Part shown: one piece after another, positions 7,944 through 16,227 of the stretch
Layout of the letters: each line of letters starts with the position of its first letter
Numbering within the stretch: position 1 is the stretch's first letter
Source: Lentzea nigeriaca
Lineage (GTDB): Bacteria > Actinomycetota > Actinomycetes > Mycobacteriales > Pseudonocardiaceae
Direction: 5' to 3'
Length of the DNA: 64,000 nucleotides
Assembly: GCF_016907955.1 (NCBI RefSeq)
Contig: NZ_JAFBCX010000005.1
Location: forward strand, 186,001-250,000
Made by a program: the position numbers and the translations under genes
The notes under the pieces: model-generated
Database searches by the model: none
What the model saw: only the letters and a program-made list of their open reading frames with translations
Told to the model about the DNA's origin: nothing

Positions 7944-8657
7944 TCACAGGCTCAGCAACTCGAAAGAGGTCGCCAGCACGCCGCCGAACCGCTGCCCCAC
8001 GGCCTCCGCGGCGCCCCGCAGGAACCCCTCGGGATCCGCCATGTTGCCGCTCAGCGCAGCCAGATAGGCCTTATGCGCGCGCAGCGATGCCACCGAAGCG
8101 TCGAACGAGTCGGTGATGTCCACGGCGTGCGTTGCCAACGGTGAGGACGCCGCCGCCACGTACCGAACGCCATTCCACGGCTCGAGTCCCAGGTCCTGGA
8201 AGATCCATCGGTTGCCCGCGTCCCGCACGGCGTCCACGGCCGCGCGACCGACCGCGACGTGGTCCGACTGGTTCCACGACCCACCCGGCCAGGTCTCACG
8301 GAAGTTGCTGACGATCACGAACTCGGGCCGGTGCCGCCGGATCGCCGCCGCGATGTCCCGTCGCAACGGCATCCCGTACTCGATGAGGCCGTCCCGATGA
8401 TCCAGGAACTCGACGTCGGAAACCCCCACTGCCGCGCACGACGCGATCTGCTCCTCGACCCGCAACGGCCCGCACACCGACGGTTCCATCGTGTCGATGC
8501 CGGCTTCGCCACGGCAGGCGAGCAGGTACGCGATGTTCTTGCCCTGGGCGGTCCAACGGGCGACGGCGCCCGAACCGCCGTACTCCATGTCATCGGGGTG
8601 AGCGACGACGACCAGCGCGTTCGACCAGTCCTCCGGCATCGCTTCCAGATCAGCCAT
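7944..8657 (-). CDS. PIG-L family deacetylase
   Basis: 237 residues. The zinc-binding signature AHPDDMEYGG is near residue 19 and the distal SDHVAVGRAA block near residue 125, both diagnostic of the LmbE/PIG-L fold that removes N-acetyl groups from GlcNAc-type substrates. The length is shorter than the mycothiol enzymes MshB and Mca (about 290), so I do not assign it to mycothiol. Start ATG at 8657. It is downstream of the trypsin-like protease, with a strong hairpin in between. Confidence 0.85.
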   Translation of the reverse strand: MADLEAMPEDWSNALVVVAHPDDMEYGGSGAVARWTAQGKNIAYLLACRGEAGIDTMEPSVCGPLRVEEQIASCAAVGVSDVEFLDHRDGLIEYGMPLRRDIAAAIRRHRPEFVIVSNFRETWPGGSWNQSDHVAVGRAAVDAVRDAGNRWIFQDLGLEPWNGVRYVAAASSPLATHAVDITDSFDASVASLRAHKAYLAALSGNMADPEGFLRGAAEAVGQRFGGVLATSFELLSL

Positions 8658-8672
8658 GGGTGCAGCATAAGA

Positions 8673-8707
8673 CCGCGCACCGAGTCCATTGTGGACTCGG
8701 TGCGCGG
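8673..8707 (-). terminator. Hairpin terminator between protease and PIG-L genes
   Basis: A 16-bp perfect stem (8673-8688 with 8692-8707, arm CCGCGCACCGAGTCCA) with a three-base loop lies 11 bases after the protease stop codon. There is no real T run, which is common for actinobacterial terminators. Confidence 0.75.
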
Positions 8708-8718
8708 CTGTACCGGAG

Positions 8719-9495
8719 CTAGAGCTGGGCGTTGATGACCGAGTAGTAGGGAGCGATCCGGCCGTACACGCCGGGGTATTTCGGCGCCGCGCAGCCCTGG
8801 CCCCACGACGTGTCGCCGATGAGCTTGCCGCCGAACACCAGTGGGCCACCGGAGTCGCCCTGGCAGGTGTCGGTGCCACCCTGCGGGAAGCCCGCGCACA
8901 CCATCGAGGTGTTGCTGTACTGCGAGTACGCGGACTTGCAGGTCGCGTCCGAGGTCAGCGGCACGTTGGCCTTGAGCAGGTAACGAGAGGCCGAGCCACC
9001 GGAGGACGTGGTGCCCCAGCCGAGGATCAGCGCCGAGTTGCCCGCCGCGTACAGCGCGGTGTCTGCGGGGGTGGCGAGCGGCAGGGTGGTCGAGTTGATG
9101 GAGCGGTCGAGCGTCAGCACGGCGACGTCGTAGCCGGCGGTCGCGGTGGTGTAGCTCGGGTGCACCCAGATCTTGGTCACGCTCGCGACCGTGCCCGCGG
9201 TGCTCTGCTTGTCGTCACGGCCGTGCACGACGCGCGTGCTGGCGGCCGAGCGGCCCTTCACGCAGTGCGCGGCGGTGACGACCTTGTTGGCCTTCACCAG
9301 CGTTCCACCGCAGAACTGCGATCCGGCGGTCGTCGCCAGGTAGACGACCCACGGGTAGGTCGAGGTGCTGGCCCTCGTGCCACCGACGATCATCGGTGAC
9401 ACGTCGTCGGCGTTCGCTGCAGGTGCGGTGAAGAAGATGCTCGCGAGAGCGGACACCACGACGGACACGATCAGGCGATGCAGGGTTTTCGCCAT
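8719..9495 (-). CDS. Secreted trypsin-like serine protease (S1 family)
   Basis: 258 residues with a signal peptide (LHRLIVSVVVSALASIFF, cleavage near APAANA) and a short propeptide before the mature N terminus IVGGTRAS. The catalytic triad is visible: His in VVTAAHC, Asp in YDVAVLTL, Ser in TCQGDSGGPL. DTCQ before the serine points to trypsin-like (Arg/Lys) specificity. Start ATG at 9495 with GGAAGGA eight bases upstream. It follows the metalloprotease gene on the same strand; both are exported proteolytic enzymes. Confidence 0.93.
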   Translation of the reverse strand: MAKTLHRLIVSVVVSALASIFFTAPAANADDVSPMIVGGTRASTSTYPWVVYLATTAGSQFCGGTLVKANKVVTAAHCVKGRSAASTRVVHGRDDKQSTAGTVASVTKIWVHPSYTTATAGYDVAVLTLDRSINSTTLPLATPADTALYAAGNSALILGWGTTSSGGSASRYLLKANVPLTSDATCKSAYSQYSNTSMVCAGFPQGGTDTCQGDSGGPLVFGGKLIGDTSWGQGCAAPKYPGVYGRIAPYYSVINAQL

Positions 9496-9513
9496 GTTGC
9501 CAGTCCTTCCCGA

Positions 9514-9559
9514 TGACGCTGTGTGTGCAGGGGGTCGAGCGGCGGCACACACAGCGTCA
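9514..9559 (-). promoter_or_regulatory. 15-bp perfect inverted repeat in the protease upstream region
   Basis: TGACGCTGTGTGTGC (9514-9528) and GCACACACAGCGTCA (9545-9559) are perfect complements 16 bases apart. They lie 19 to 64 bases before the protease start and 59 bases after the metalloprotease stop. Either a terminator without T run or an operator/5' UTR structure. Confidence 0.5.
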
Positions 9560-9617
9560 CGGGCATGGATTCGAACGCACAACCGCCACTAGTCGTTACG
9601 GGCGGTTTGACAGTTGA

Positions 9618-10991
9618 CTAGGCGATGATTTTGCGTGCCTTGAACGCGGCCGCAACCGTGGCGGCATCTGCGTCACCGTAGAGCGCCTTGGCGGTCGCAA
9701 CGGTCGCGTTCGCGGCCGCGGCGAAGTCGGTCGACGGCGAGTAGTTGAACTGCGCCTCCAGCACGATCTTCGCCGACTTCTCCCGGCCGAACGCCTTGTA
9801 GATGTCGAACAGCGCACGCGACCAGATCTCGCCGTCGTCGTGCACCTCGCCGGTCTTGTTGTCGATCGTCTTGTTGGTGTCCGTGCGGCGAATGCAGTGC
9901 GGCGTCGTGCTCGTGTAGGACGTCGAGTCCCAGTCCATGATGCACGCCAACGGGGTCGTGGTCGTGTCCTGCGAGTCGCGGGAGGACATGATCAACGCCC
10001 ACCAGTCGCCGAAGCCCTCGCCGATCGCGCCGCCCTCCTCGGTCGAGCCGAAGCCCGGCACCTGGGCGTCCTGGATGGCATGTCCGAGCTCGTGCCACAC
10101 GACCTCGAGGTCCTCGGCGTCGTCCACGCCACCGGTGCCGAAGGTGATCTGGTCCTTCGACGGGTCGTAGTACGAGTTGTCGGCGGTCTCACCGAGCGTG
10201 GTGATCTTCTGCGACTGGTTGTTGATGTTCGTGAAACCGAGGCTCTGGATGTACTTCTGCGCCTCGGTGACTCCCCAGTAGGCGTTGACCTGCTCGAACC
10301 GGATGTCGCTGCGGGTGTAGCTGAAGTTGTTCGTGGCGCTGTACGCGAGCTTCCTCTTTGTACCGACGATCTGCGCGTACGTGCCGACGAGGTTGCCGGA
10401 TCCGTTCAGATTGGACAGCGTGACCGTCTTGTACGCGGCCGCGGGAACGGCCGAGTCGGCGTCGTTGTTGTCCTTGAGGCTTTCGTTCTGCTGCGACACA
10501 ACGGGGTTCGGGCTGAACACCTCGCCGGTGCCGTCGGCGTGCTTGACGAGGCTTTCGTGCTTCACGACGTCGCCGGTCTCCGCGTGCACCAGCGTGCGCT
10601 CGGATCCCTTGCCGTTGTCGGAGATCACCTCGTAGACGAGTCCGGTGCCGGGCAACACCTTCAGGTTCGCGCCTTCGGGCACGCCGGCGGACTTGGTCTT
10701 GGCGTCCTCGGCGGTGACGGCCGGCGTCACGTCGACCGTGCCGACAGCGATCCGGCCGTCGTCGACGGTCTTCACGCCGGTCGCCTTGTCGACGTGCTCG
10801 ACGTAGTAGGCGCCCAGCACGGGCTTGCCGTCGTACGTCTGCTCGTACCAGGTGTGCGTCGCGAGCAGGGAGTCTCGGACGGCCAGCAGGCGCAGGCCTT
10901 CCTTGGGTGCGGCCGCTTGGGCGCTGAACGTGAGCAACGACAGGGCAACGCCCGCAGCGCAGGCTGCCGCGACGAGACGACGGGATCTCAT
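9618..10991 (-). CDS. Secreted zinc metalloprotease, fungalysin/thermolysin-like
   Basis: 457 residues with a signal peptide ending near SAQAAAP, then a propeptide of FTP/PepSY type (WYEQTYDGKPVLGAYYVEHVD). The catalytic domain carries HELGH inside VVWHELGHAIQDA near residue 305 and, 25 residues on, GGAIGEGFGDWWA. That second motif supplies the third zinc ligand in the M36 fungalysin and M4 gluzincin families, and the EGFGDWWA form is closest to M36. Start ATG at 10991 with GGAG nine bases upstream. Extracellular protein degradation is the likely role. Confidence 0.88.
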   Translation of the reverse strand: MRSRRLVAAACAAGVALSLLTFSAQAAAPKEGLRLLAVRDSLLATHTWYEQTYDGKPVLGAYYVEHVDKATGVKTVDDGRIAVGTVDVTPAVTAEDAKTKSAGVPEGANLKVLPGTGLVYEVISDNGKGSERTLVHAETGDVVKHESLVKHADGTGEVFSPNPVVSQQNESLKDNNDADSAVPAAAYKTVTLSNLNGSGNLVGTYAQIVGTKRKLAYSATNNFSYTRSDIRFEQVNAYWGVTEAQKYIQSLGFTNINNQSQKITTLGETADNSYYDPSKDQITFGTGGVDDAEDLEVVWHELGHAIQDAQVPGFGSTEEGGAIGEGFGDWWALIMSSRDSQDTTTTPLACIMDWDSTSYTSTTPHCIRRTDTNKTIDNKTGEVHDDGEIWSRALFDIYKAFGREKSAKIVLEAQFNYSPSTDFAAAANATVATAKALYGDADAATVAAAFKARKIIA

Positions 10992-11089
10992 GTCGGTCTC
11001 CAGGACTCGGGCCCGCAGGGTGGGCCGTGTGCCTGGCGACGGTAATTCGACAAATCCTGAACGAAGACCCTACGAAAGGAGGAAATCCG

Positions 11090-12346
11090 TCAGTGTTCCC
11101 ACACTCCGGGAACAACAATTACGTCGGCTTCGACCGGATTGTCCAGCGTTGGCCCGGTTCCGAAAGCGACGAACGCGACGGCGGCGCCGCGCGCGGCCAG
11201 TTCGGAGGCGCCCTCGTAACGGACCTCGGTACCGGAACGCAACAGAGATGAGACCGCGTCGATCGCCTCTGGCGTGCCGACGACGAACGCCGCGCGCCTG
11301 ATCTCCGCCTCCGCGCGTGGTGTGCGTTCATCGGCCGCACCCGGCCCCAGCCCTACCAACGCGAGCCTGCCGCGCGGCAGCACCCGTGCCGCGGCCACGG
11401 TCACGTTGTCCCGCTTGAACTTCTCCGCGGCCAGCTCGATCGGGGCGCCGTGCCCGAGGGTCTGCGCGCCGCGCAACGCCGCCGCTTCCGCCACGCTGGC
11501 GGTGCCCATCGAGTTGCGCACCACCGAACTCGGGTTCGGCACCCCGATCTCGGCGAGCTCCTCGGTCGGGAACGTCAGCAGCTCCGCGGTGTCACCGTGC
11601 CAGAAACCCCAGTCCTCCACGGCATCCACGATGCCGGGCTCGTCCGCCTTGGCGGCGGCGGTCGCGAACGCCTTGACGGCGCGGAGATCCAGCCCGCCCT
11701 GCGCGTCCAGTTCCGCCAGCGCGGCGCCGACGCTCGTGGCCGACGCACCGCGCGTCGAGCCCACGCCGACGATGAGCGTGCGCGGCACGATCCGCAGCAC
11801 GTTGTCCTTGGAACCGGCCGCGCGGTCGTCGATGACGATGATCCAGGTCGCGTCCTCGCCCGCCGCCACGACGTTGGGAGGCAGGGCGGGCAGCGGGAAG
11901 CCCAAGGGGTTGCGCAGCACGACCTTCTCGCCGGCCTCGATGGCCGCCGCGCACGCCTCGACGTCGCCGTCGGCGGTGGCGTCGAGCTGCTCGACGAGCT
12001 CGTCCAGCACCGAGTCGATCGACGGGCCGCCGGTCACCACGGGTGTGCGGTCGAGCGCATCGGCGACGTGCACGGCGAGCGCGTCGGCGTCACCGGCCAG
12101 TGCCACGACGAAGTGCTTGTCCACGCAGACCACGGCGGGGTCGGATCGCTTGTCCCGCAACAGGGGCGCGATCAGGCGGACCGCGGAACCGGCGTCCAGG
12201 AACAGCACGGCGCCGCCCAGCCGGGGCCACAGCCGGTGGAGGGCGGGCTTGACCGGGCCGTCCGGGACGACCGCGTCGGCACCCAGGAGGCCGGCGAGGT
12301 CGGCGGCGTCACCGCGTTGTGCCGCGCCCGCGAACACACCGATCAC
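11090..12346 (-). CDS. cbiG: CbiG-like cobalt-precorrin-5A hydrolase with a truncated CobJ-like tail
   Basis: 418 residues. The N-terminal part resembles CbiG_N, but the usual SGHxGGAN loop is replaced by LAGDADALA. The C-terminal CbiG/CobE domain is clear (LIVGVGSTRGASATSVGAAL). After about residue 320 a CobJ/CbiH-type methyltransferase starts (LALVGLGPGAADERTPRA) but ends after about 95 residues, where the family has about 240. The GTG at 12346 overlaps the cobL stop (GTGA), so the genes are translationally coupled. It is the last gene of the riboswitch-controlled corrin operon. Given the missing loop and short CobJ part, activity is uncertain. Confidence 0.75.
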   Translation of the reverse strand: MIGVFAGAAQRGDAADLAGLLGADAVVPDGPVKPALHRLWPRLGGAVLFLDAGSAVRLIAPLLRDKRSDPAVVCVDKHFVVALAGDADALAVHVADALDRTPVVTGGPSIDSVLDELVEQLDATADGDVEACAAAIEAGEKVVLRNPLGFPLPALPPNVVAAGEDATWIIVIDDRAAGSKDNVLRIVPRTLIVGVGSTRGASATSVGAALAELDAQGGLDLRAVKAFATAAAKADEPGIVDAVEDWGFWHGDTAELLTFPTEELAEIGVPNPSSVVRNSMGTASVAEAAALRGAQTLGHGAPIELAAEKFKRDNVTVAAARVLPRGRLALVGLGPGAADERTPRAEAEIRRAAFVVGTPEAIDAVSSLLRSGTEVRYEGASELAARGAAVAFVAFGTGPTLDNPVEADVIVVPGVWEH

Positions 12347-13164
12347 TTCTTGGTTCCCCACAACACAGTCACCGGCACGGCCGGAGCGAATCCCGTGTCG
12401 AGCAGGCGGGAGGCGGTCCAGTGCACGCCCTCCACCTCGTACCCGGCGGCCCGCAACGCATCCCTGGCAGGAACGATCTCGTCCACGCTCTCGGTCACGA
12501 CCACGACCCGCCGGGCGTTCACGGCGGCGGACGCCTTCACCTCGGCCAGCTGACCGCGGCCCACGAACACCGCGTCCGGGCGCGGCAACGACGCCGTGTC
12601 CAGCTCGGCTTCCTCGACGCGGACGTCGACGCCGTGCGCCGACGCGTTCGCGATGATCCTCACGCACTGCACGGGATCCGGCTCCACCGCGATCACCGCG
12701 GCGCCCAGGCGCGCGCACTCCACGGCGACCGCACCGGAACCGGCCAGCACGTCCCACACCAGGGCGCCCGGCCGCGGGGCGAGCCTCGCCAGCACGAACG
12801 CGCGGACCTCGGCGCCGAGGACGTGTGAGCGGCTCGCGAAGGAGTCGTCCGGCAACGCCCAGCCGTCGTACGAGGTGAGGAACTCGTTGTCCGCCAGGCA
12901 CAACACCGCGTCCGGCGCCGTCCAGCGCCTGGTCACGGCGTCGCGCGGGTCCACAGTGGTCAGCTCGCCGGAGTCCGACACCGTCAGCGTGCGGCGCCAG
13001 CCCGCGAGACCCGCACCGATCTCGGCGGGGCCGATGCCCTCGGACAGCTTGACGAGCACGGCGGAACGGGCGCGGCACACGTTGAGCGCGGGGCGCAGGC
13101 CGTCTGCCGCGTCGACGATCTCGACGGGGCGACCCGCTGCCTCCAGCAGCTTCTCCACTGACAT
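12343..13164 (-). CDS. cobL: CobL/CbiT-like precorrin-6Y C5,15-methyltransferase, shortened at the N terminus
   Basis: 273 residues against about 400 for full CobL. The C-terminal CbiT half is complete enough to recognise: WALPDDSFASR, then the SAM loop VWDVLAGSGAVAVECARLGA and AVEPDPVQC. It methylates C15 and removes the C12 acetate carboxyl in the family. The N-terminal CbiE half lacks the GxGxG start of the tetrapyrrole methylase fold; only its distal part (LTVSDSGELTTVDPR) is left. ATG at 13164 overlaps the cobM stop by one base. A separate CbiE would be needed for C5 methylation if this half is inactive. Confidence 0.75.
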   Translation of the reverse strand: MSVEKLLEAAGRPVEIVDAADGLRPALNVCRARSAVLVKLSEGIGPAEIGAGLAGWRRTLTVSDSGELTTVDPRDAVTRRWTAPDAVLCLADNEFLTSYDGWALPDDSFASRSHVLGAEVRAFVLARLAPRPGALVWDVLAGSGAVAVECARLGAAVIAVEPDPVQCVRIIANASAHGVDVRVEEAELDTASLPRPDAVFVGRGQLAEVKASAAVNARRVVVVTESVDEIVPARDALRAAGYEVEGVHWTASRLLDTGFAPAVPVTVLWGTKK

Positions 13165-14198
13165 CAGCTAGTAGGCCTCTTGGGTTTGCGGGCGGCGGGC
13201 TTCTTCTTGGCGGGCGTGGCCGTGGACGCGCGCACCGTCGTCGGATTCTTCTTCTCGGCCGCGACGACCGTCAGCTTCGGCTTCGACGCGGGTTCCTCGG
13301 CCGGCTTGCGCACCGACTGCTGTATTTCCTCGACCGCGGTCCACGCCGGGTTCGGCTCGGCCACCGGGGCCGAGGCCGGGGCGGCGAGGACCGGTTCGTC
13401 GGTTCGCGTCGCGATGCGCGTGGCGGCACGGCGCGACCAGCGGGTCGGGCGGGCGGCGCGGATCGGCTCGTCGACCGACGCCGTCGCCGAGGTCGAGACA
13501 CGACGCGTGGGCGCCTTCACCGCGGTACCGACCAGGAACAGCGTCGGGCGGTACAGCTTGTGCTGCTTCACCACCGACTCCAGCTCTCCGACGGTGGTGT
13601 GCACGACCACTTCGTCGGCCTGGCTCACCTTGTACGCGACGACGGCCGGGGTATCCACCGAGTAGCCGCCCGCCAGCAGTTTTTCGACGAACTGGCCCGT
13701 GCGCGCGCCCGAGACCGTGGCGGCCATCGTGGTCTGCAGCGCGGCGAACTCGGCGACCAGCTCGCTGCTCTCCGGCGAGATCAGCACGGTCGACGACGCC
13801 TCGGTCTGCGTGATCTCACGGCCGATCCTGGCGGCAGCGGCGGCGACGACGGACACGCCGGGCACGACGTCGACCTCGAGGCCGAGGCGCACGCACAGGT
13901 CGTGCTGGTCCTGCACACCACCGCCGGTCGCGGCGTCACCCGCGTGCAGCCGGACGACCGTCTGCCGCGACGCGGCGGCACGGCGGTACACGTCCGTGAT
14001 CTCCTCCTGCGTGACGCGCGAGAAGTCGACCAGCTCGGCGTCGGCGCGGGCGTGCTCGCGCACGCACTCGGCGTCGATCGCGCTGGGAGCCCAGATGACG
14101 ACGTCGGCTTCCGCGATGCGGCGCGCGCCTCGGAGAGTGATGAGGTCGGCGGCGCCCGGACCGGCGCCGACGAAAGAAACCCGACCGGTCGTCGTCAC
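13164..14198 (-). CDS. cobM: CobM/CbiF-like precorrin-4 C11-methyltransferase with a basic C-terminal tail
   Basis: 344 residues; the family is normally about 250. The N terminus has the SAM-binding FVGAGPGAADLITLRGARR, followed by VVRLHAGDAATGGG where CobM normally has SGDPSLYGA, then VVPGVSVVAAAAARIGREIT. The conserved DPS-x-Y region is therefore changed. From about residue 245 there is a low-complexity Ala/Pro/Thr segment ending in a Lys/Arg-rich tail (PAKKKPAARKPKRPTS) with no counterpart in the enzyme family. It lies in the operon between cobB (29 bp gap) and cobL. Function as a methyltransferase is likely from context but not certain. Confidence 0.72.
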   Translation of the reverse strand: MTTTGRVSFVGAGPGAADLITLRGARRIAEADVVIWAPSAIDAECVREHARADAELVDFSRVTQEEITDVYRRAAASRQTVVRLHAGDAATGGGVQDQHDLCVRLGLEVDVVPGVSVVAAAAARIGREITQTEASSTVLISPESSELVAEFAALQTTMAATVSGARTGQFVEKLLAGGYSVDTPAVVAYKVSQADEVVVHTTVGELESVVKQHKLYRPTLFLVGTAVKAPTRRVSTSATASVDEPIRAARPTRWSRRAATRIATRTDEPVLAAPASAPVAEPNPAWTAVEEIQQSVRKPAEEPASKPKLTVVAAEKKNPTTVRASTATPAKKKPAARKPKRPTS

Positions 14199-14227
14199 GA
14201 CAGCTCCACAGGGGTTCAGGCGAAGGC

Positions 14228-15604
14228 TTAGGCGAAGACCGTACCGTCTGCCGCCCCCACCACGAACGGGTGGCAGGCCCGCACGAACCGGGCTACGGCT
14301 TCCGGGTCACCGGCGGGGTGCGTGTGGAGGTACGACGCGTGCACTCCCCCTGCCACGAACCCCTCGGCGACGGGCCGGGAGTCGACGCCGCGCCAGTGCC
14401 ACGCCGGTGGCGTGGAGTGCGGTGTGGACAGCTGGGTCCGGTGGAACTCGTGGCCGGTCACGCGGCTGCCGGGCAGGTGCAGCGGCGAGCCGGTGGACGC
14501 GACAGCGTCTCGGTAACCCAAGGTCAGCTTGGGCGTCATGAACCCGTCGGCGTCCAGCACGCCGCACATCGGGTGCCCGTCGAGCGATCGCGCGAGGTAC
14601 AGCAGCCCGCCGCACTCCGCGTGGACCGGAGCACCCGATCGAGCGAACCGCGCCACCGCCTCGCGCAACTTCGCGTTGCCGGACAACGCTTCCGCGTGCT
14701 GCTCCGGGAATCCGCCCGGCAACACGAGGCCCGCGGTGTCCTTCGGAAGATTTTCATCATTCAGCGGATCGACGACGGCCACGGCCGCGCCCGCCGCCTT
14801 GAGCACCTCGACGTGTTCCGCGTAGCCGAACGTGAAGGCCGCTCCACCCGCCACTGCGATCAACGGCTCGTCGGCCACCGGTTCGACCTGGGGCTCCCAC
14901 GCGGCAACGGCCATCGACGGCACCGACGACGCGAGCGCCCGCACCGCGTCGAGATCGACGTGCTTGGCCACGGCGGCGGCGATCGCGTCCACGGCGGCGA
15001 CGGCTTCCGGGCCGTGCTCCGCCGCCGTGACGAGCCCCAAATGCCGTGAGGGCAAGGAGAACTGCGGATCGCGCGGCAGCACGCCGAGCACGTCGAGTCC
15101 GACCTCGTCGCACGCAGACCTGAGCACCTGCTCGTGCCGTTCCGACCCGACCTGGTTGAGGATCACGCCGCCAAGCCGGACCGTCGGGTCGTAGCCGCGG
15201 AAGCCGTGCAGCATCGCCGCGAGCGACCGGCTCTGCCCCCTGGCGTCCACGACGAACAGCACGGGGGCGTTGATCAGCTTGGCGACGTGCGCGGTCGAGC
15301 CGACGCCCGCGGTGTCGACGCGGCCGTCGAACAGGCCCATGACGCCTTCGACCACGGCGATGTCGCAGCCCTTGGCGCCGTGCGCGAACAGGCCGGGGAT
15401 CCGGTGCTCGCCGACGAGGACCGGGTCGAGGTTGCGGCCCGGTCTGCCCGTCGCGAGCGAGTGGTAGCCGGGGTCGATGTAGTCGGGGCCGACCTTGAAC
15501 GGCGCGACCCGCGACCCGGCTCGGCGCAACGCGGCCATGAGACCCGTCGCGACGGTGGTCTTGCCGCTGCCCGACGCCGGGGCGGCGACGACCAGCCTGT
15601 TCAC
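14228..15604 (-). CDS. cobB: Cobyrinic acid a,c-diamide synthase
   Basis: 458 residues, normal for CobB/CbiA. The N-terminal ATP-binding domain shows AAPASGSGKTTVATGLMAAL and VGPDYIDPGYH; the C-terminal class I glutamine amidotransferase domain has the nucleophile cysteine in HAECGGLLYL and a C-terminal His block. It amidates the a and c side chains of (hydrogeno)cobyrinate using glutamine and ATP. GTG at 15604 overlaps the cobO stop (GTGA), indicating translational coupling. Confidence 0.95.
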   Translation of the reverse strand: MNRLVVAAPASGSGKTTVATGLMAALRRAGSRVAPFKVGPDYIDPGYHSLATGRPGRNLDPVLVGEHRIPGLFAHGAKGCDIAVVEGVMGLFDGRVDTAGVGSTAHVAKLINAPVLFVVDARGQSRSLAAMLHGFRGYDPTVRLGGVILNQVGSERHEQVLRSACDEVGLDVLGVLPRDPQFSLPSRHLGLVTAAEHGPEAVAAVDAIAAAVAKHVDLDAVRALASSVPSMAVAAWEPQVEPVADEPLIAVAGGAAFTFGYAEHVEVLKAAGAAVAVVDPLNDENLPKDTAGLVLPGGFPEQHAEALSGNAKLREAVARFARSGAPVHAECGGLLYLARSLDGHPMCGVLDADGFMTPKLTLGYRDAVASTGSPLHLPGSRVTGHEFHRTQLSTPHSTPPAWHWRGVDSRPVAEGFVAGGVHASYLHTHPAGDPEAVARFVRACHPFVVGAADGTVFA

Positions 15605-16215
15605 CACTCGATCCCCCGCTGGCCCTTCTGCCCGGCGTCCATCGGGTGCTTGACCTTGGTCATCTCCACCACCAGGTCGGCGGCGTCGATCAACTGCTGC
15701 GGCGCGTACCGGCCGGTGATCACGACGTGCTGGTGGCCGGGCCGGTTGACCAGCGTGTCCACCACCTCGTCCACGTCGATCCAGCCCCAGTGCAGCGGGT
15801 AGGTGAACTCGTCGAGCACGTAGAAGCCGTGGCGTTCGGACTCGAGCCTGCGGGCGATCTCCTGCCAGCCTTCGAGCGCGGCCGCGGCGTGATCCTCCTC
15901 GGTGCCCTGCTTGCGGGACCAGGACCAGCCCTCGCCCATCTTGTGCCACTCGACCGCGCCGCCCTCGCCGGTCTCGTCGTGCAGCCGGCCGAGCGCCTTG
16001 AACGCGGACTCCTCGCCGACCTTCCACTTGGCGGACTTCACGAACTGGAACACGCCGATGTCCCAGCCCTGGTTCCAGCCGCGCAACGCCATGCCGAACG
16101 CCGACGTCGACTTCCCCTTCATCTCACCGGTGTGCAGCATGAGCAACGGCCGGTTGCGACGCTGCCGCGTCGTCAGGCCGTCCTTGGGCACCTCGGTGGG
16201 CTGTCCCTGTGGCAC
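15601..16215 (-). CDS. cobO: Cob(I)yrinic acid a,c-diamide adenosyltransferase
   Basis: 204 residues, the CobO/BtuR length. The P-loop reads TGEMKGKSTSAFGMALR; it binds the ATP phosphates in the inverted fashion known for this family and transfers the adenosyl group to cob(I)alamin precursors. Also seen are GVFQFVKSAKWKVGEE and VLDEFTYPLHWGW. Sits 12 bp downstream of the chelatase gene and overlaps cobB by four bases, so it belongs to the same operon. Confidence 0.95.
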   Translation of the reverse strand: MPQGQPTEVPKDGLTTRQRRNRPLLMLHTGEMKGKSTSAFGMALRGWNQGWDIGVFQFVKSAKWKVGEESAFKALGRLHDETGEGGAVEWHKMGEGWSWSRKQGTEEDHAAAALEGWQEIARRLESERHGFYVLDEFTYPLHWGWIDVDEVVDTLVNRPGHQHVVITGRYAPQQLIDAADLVVEMTKVKHPMDAGQKGQRGIEW

Positions 16216-16227
16216 TTGGGTTTCTCC

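Noticed and set aside
9561..9590. GGATTCGAAC resembling a reversed tRNA T arm
   Set aside because: The flanking bases do not form a T stem, and no anticodon or acceptor arm can be built.
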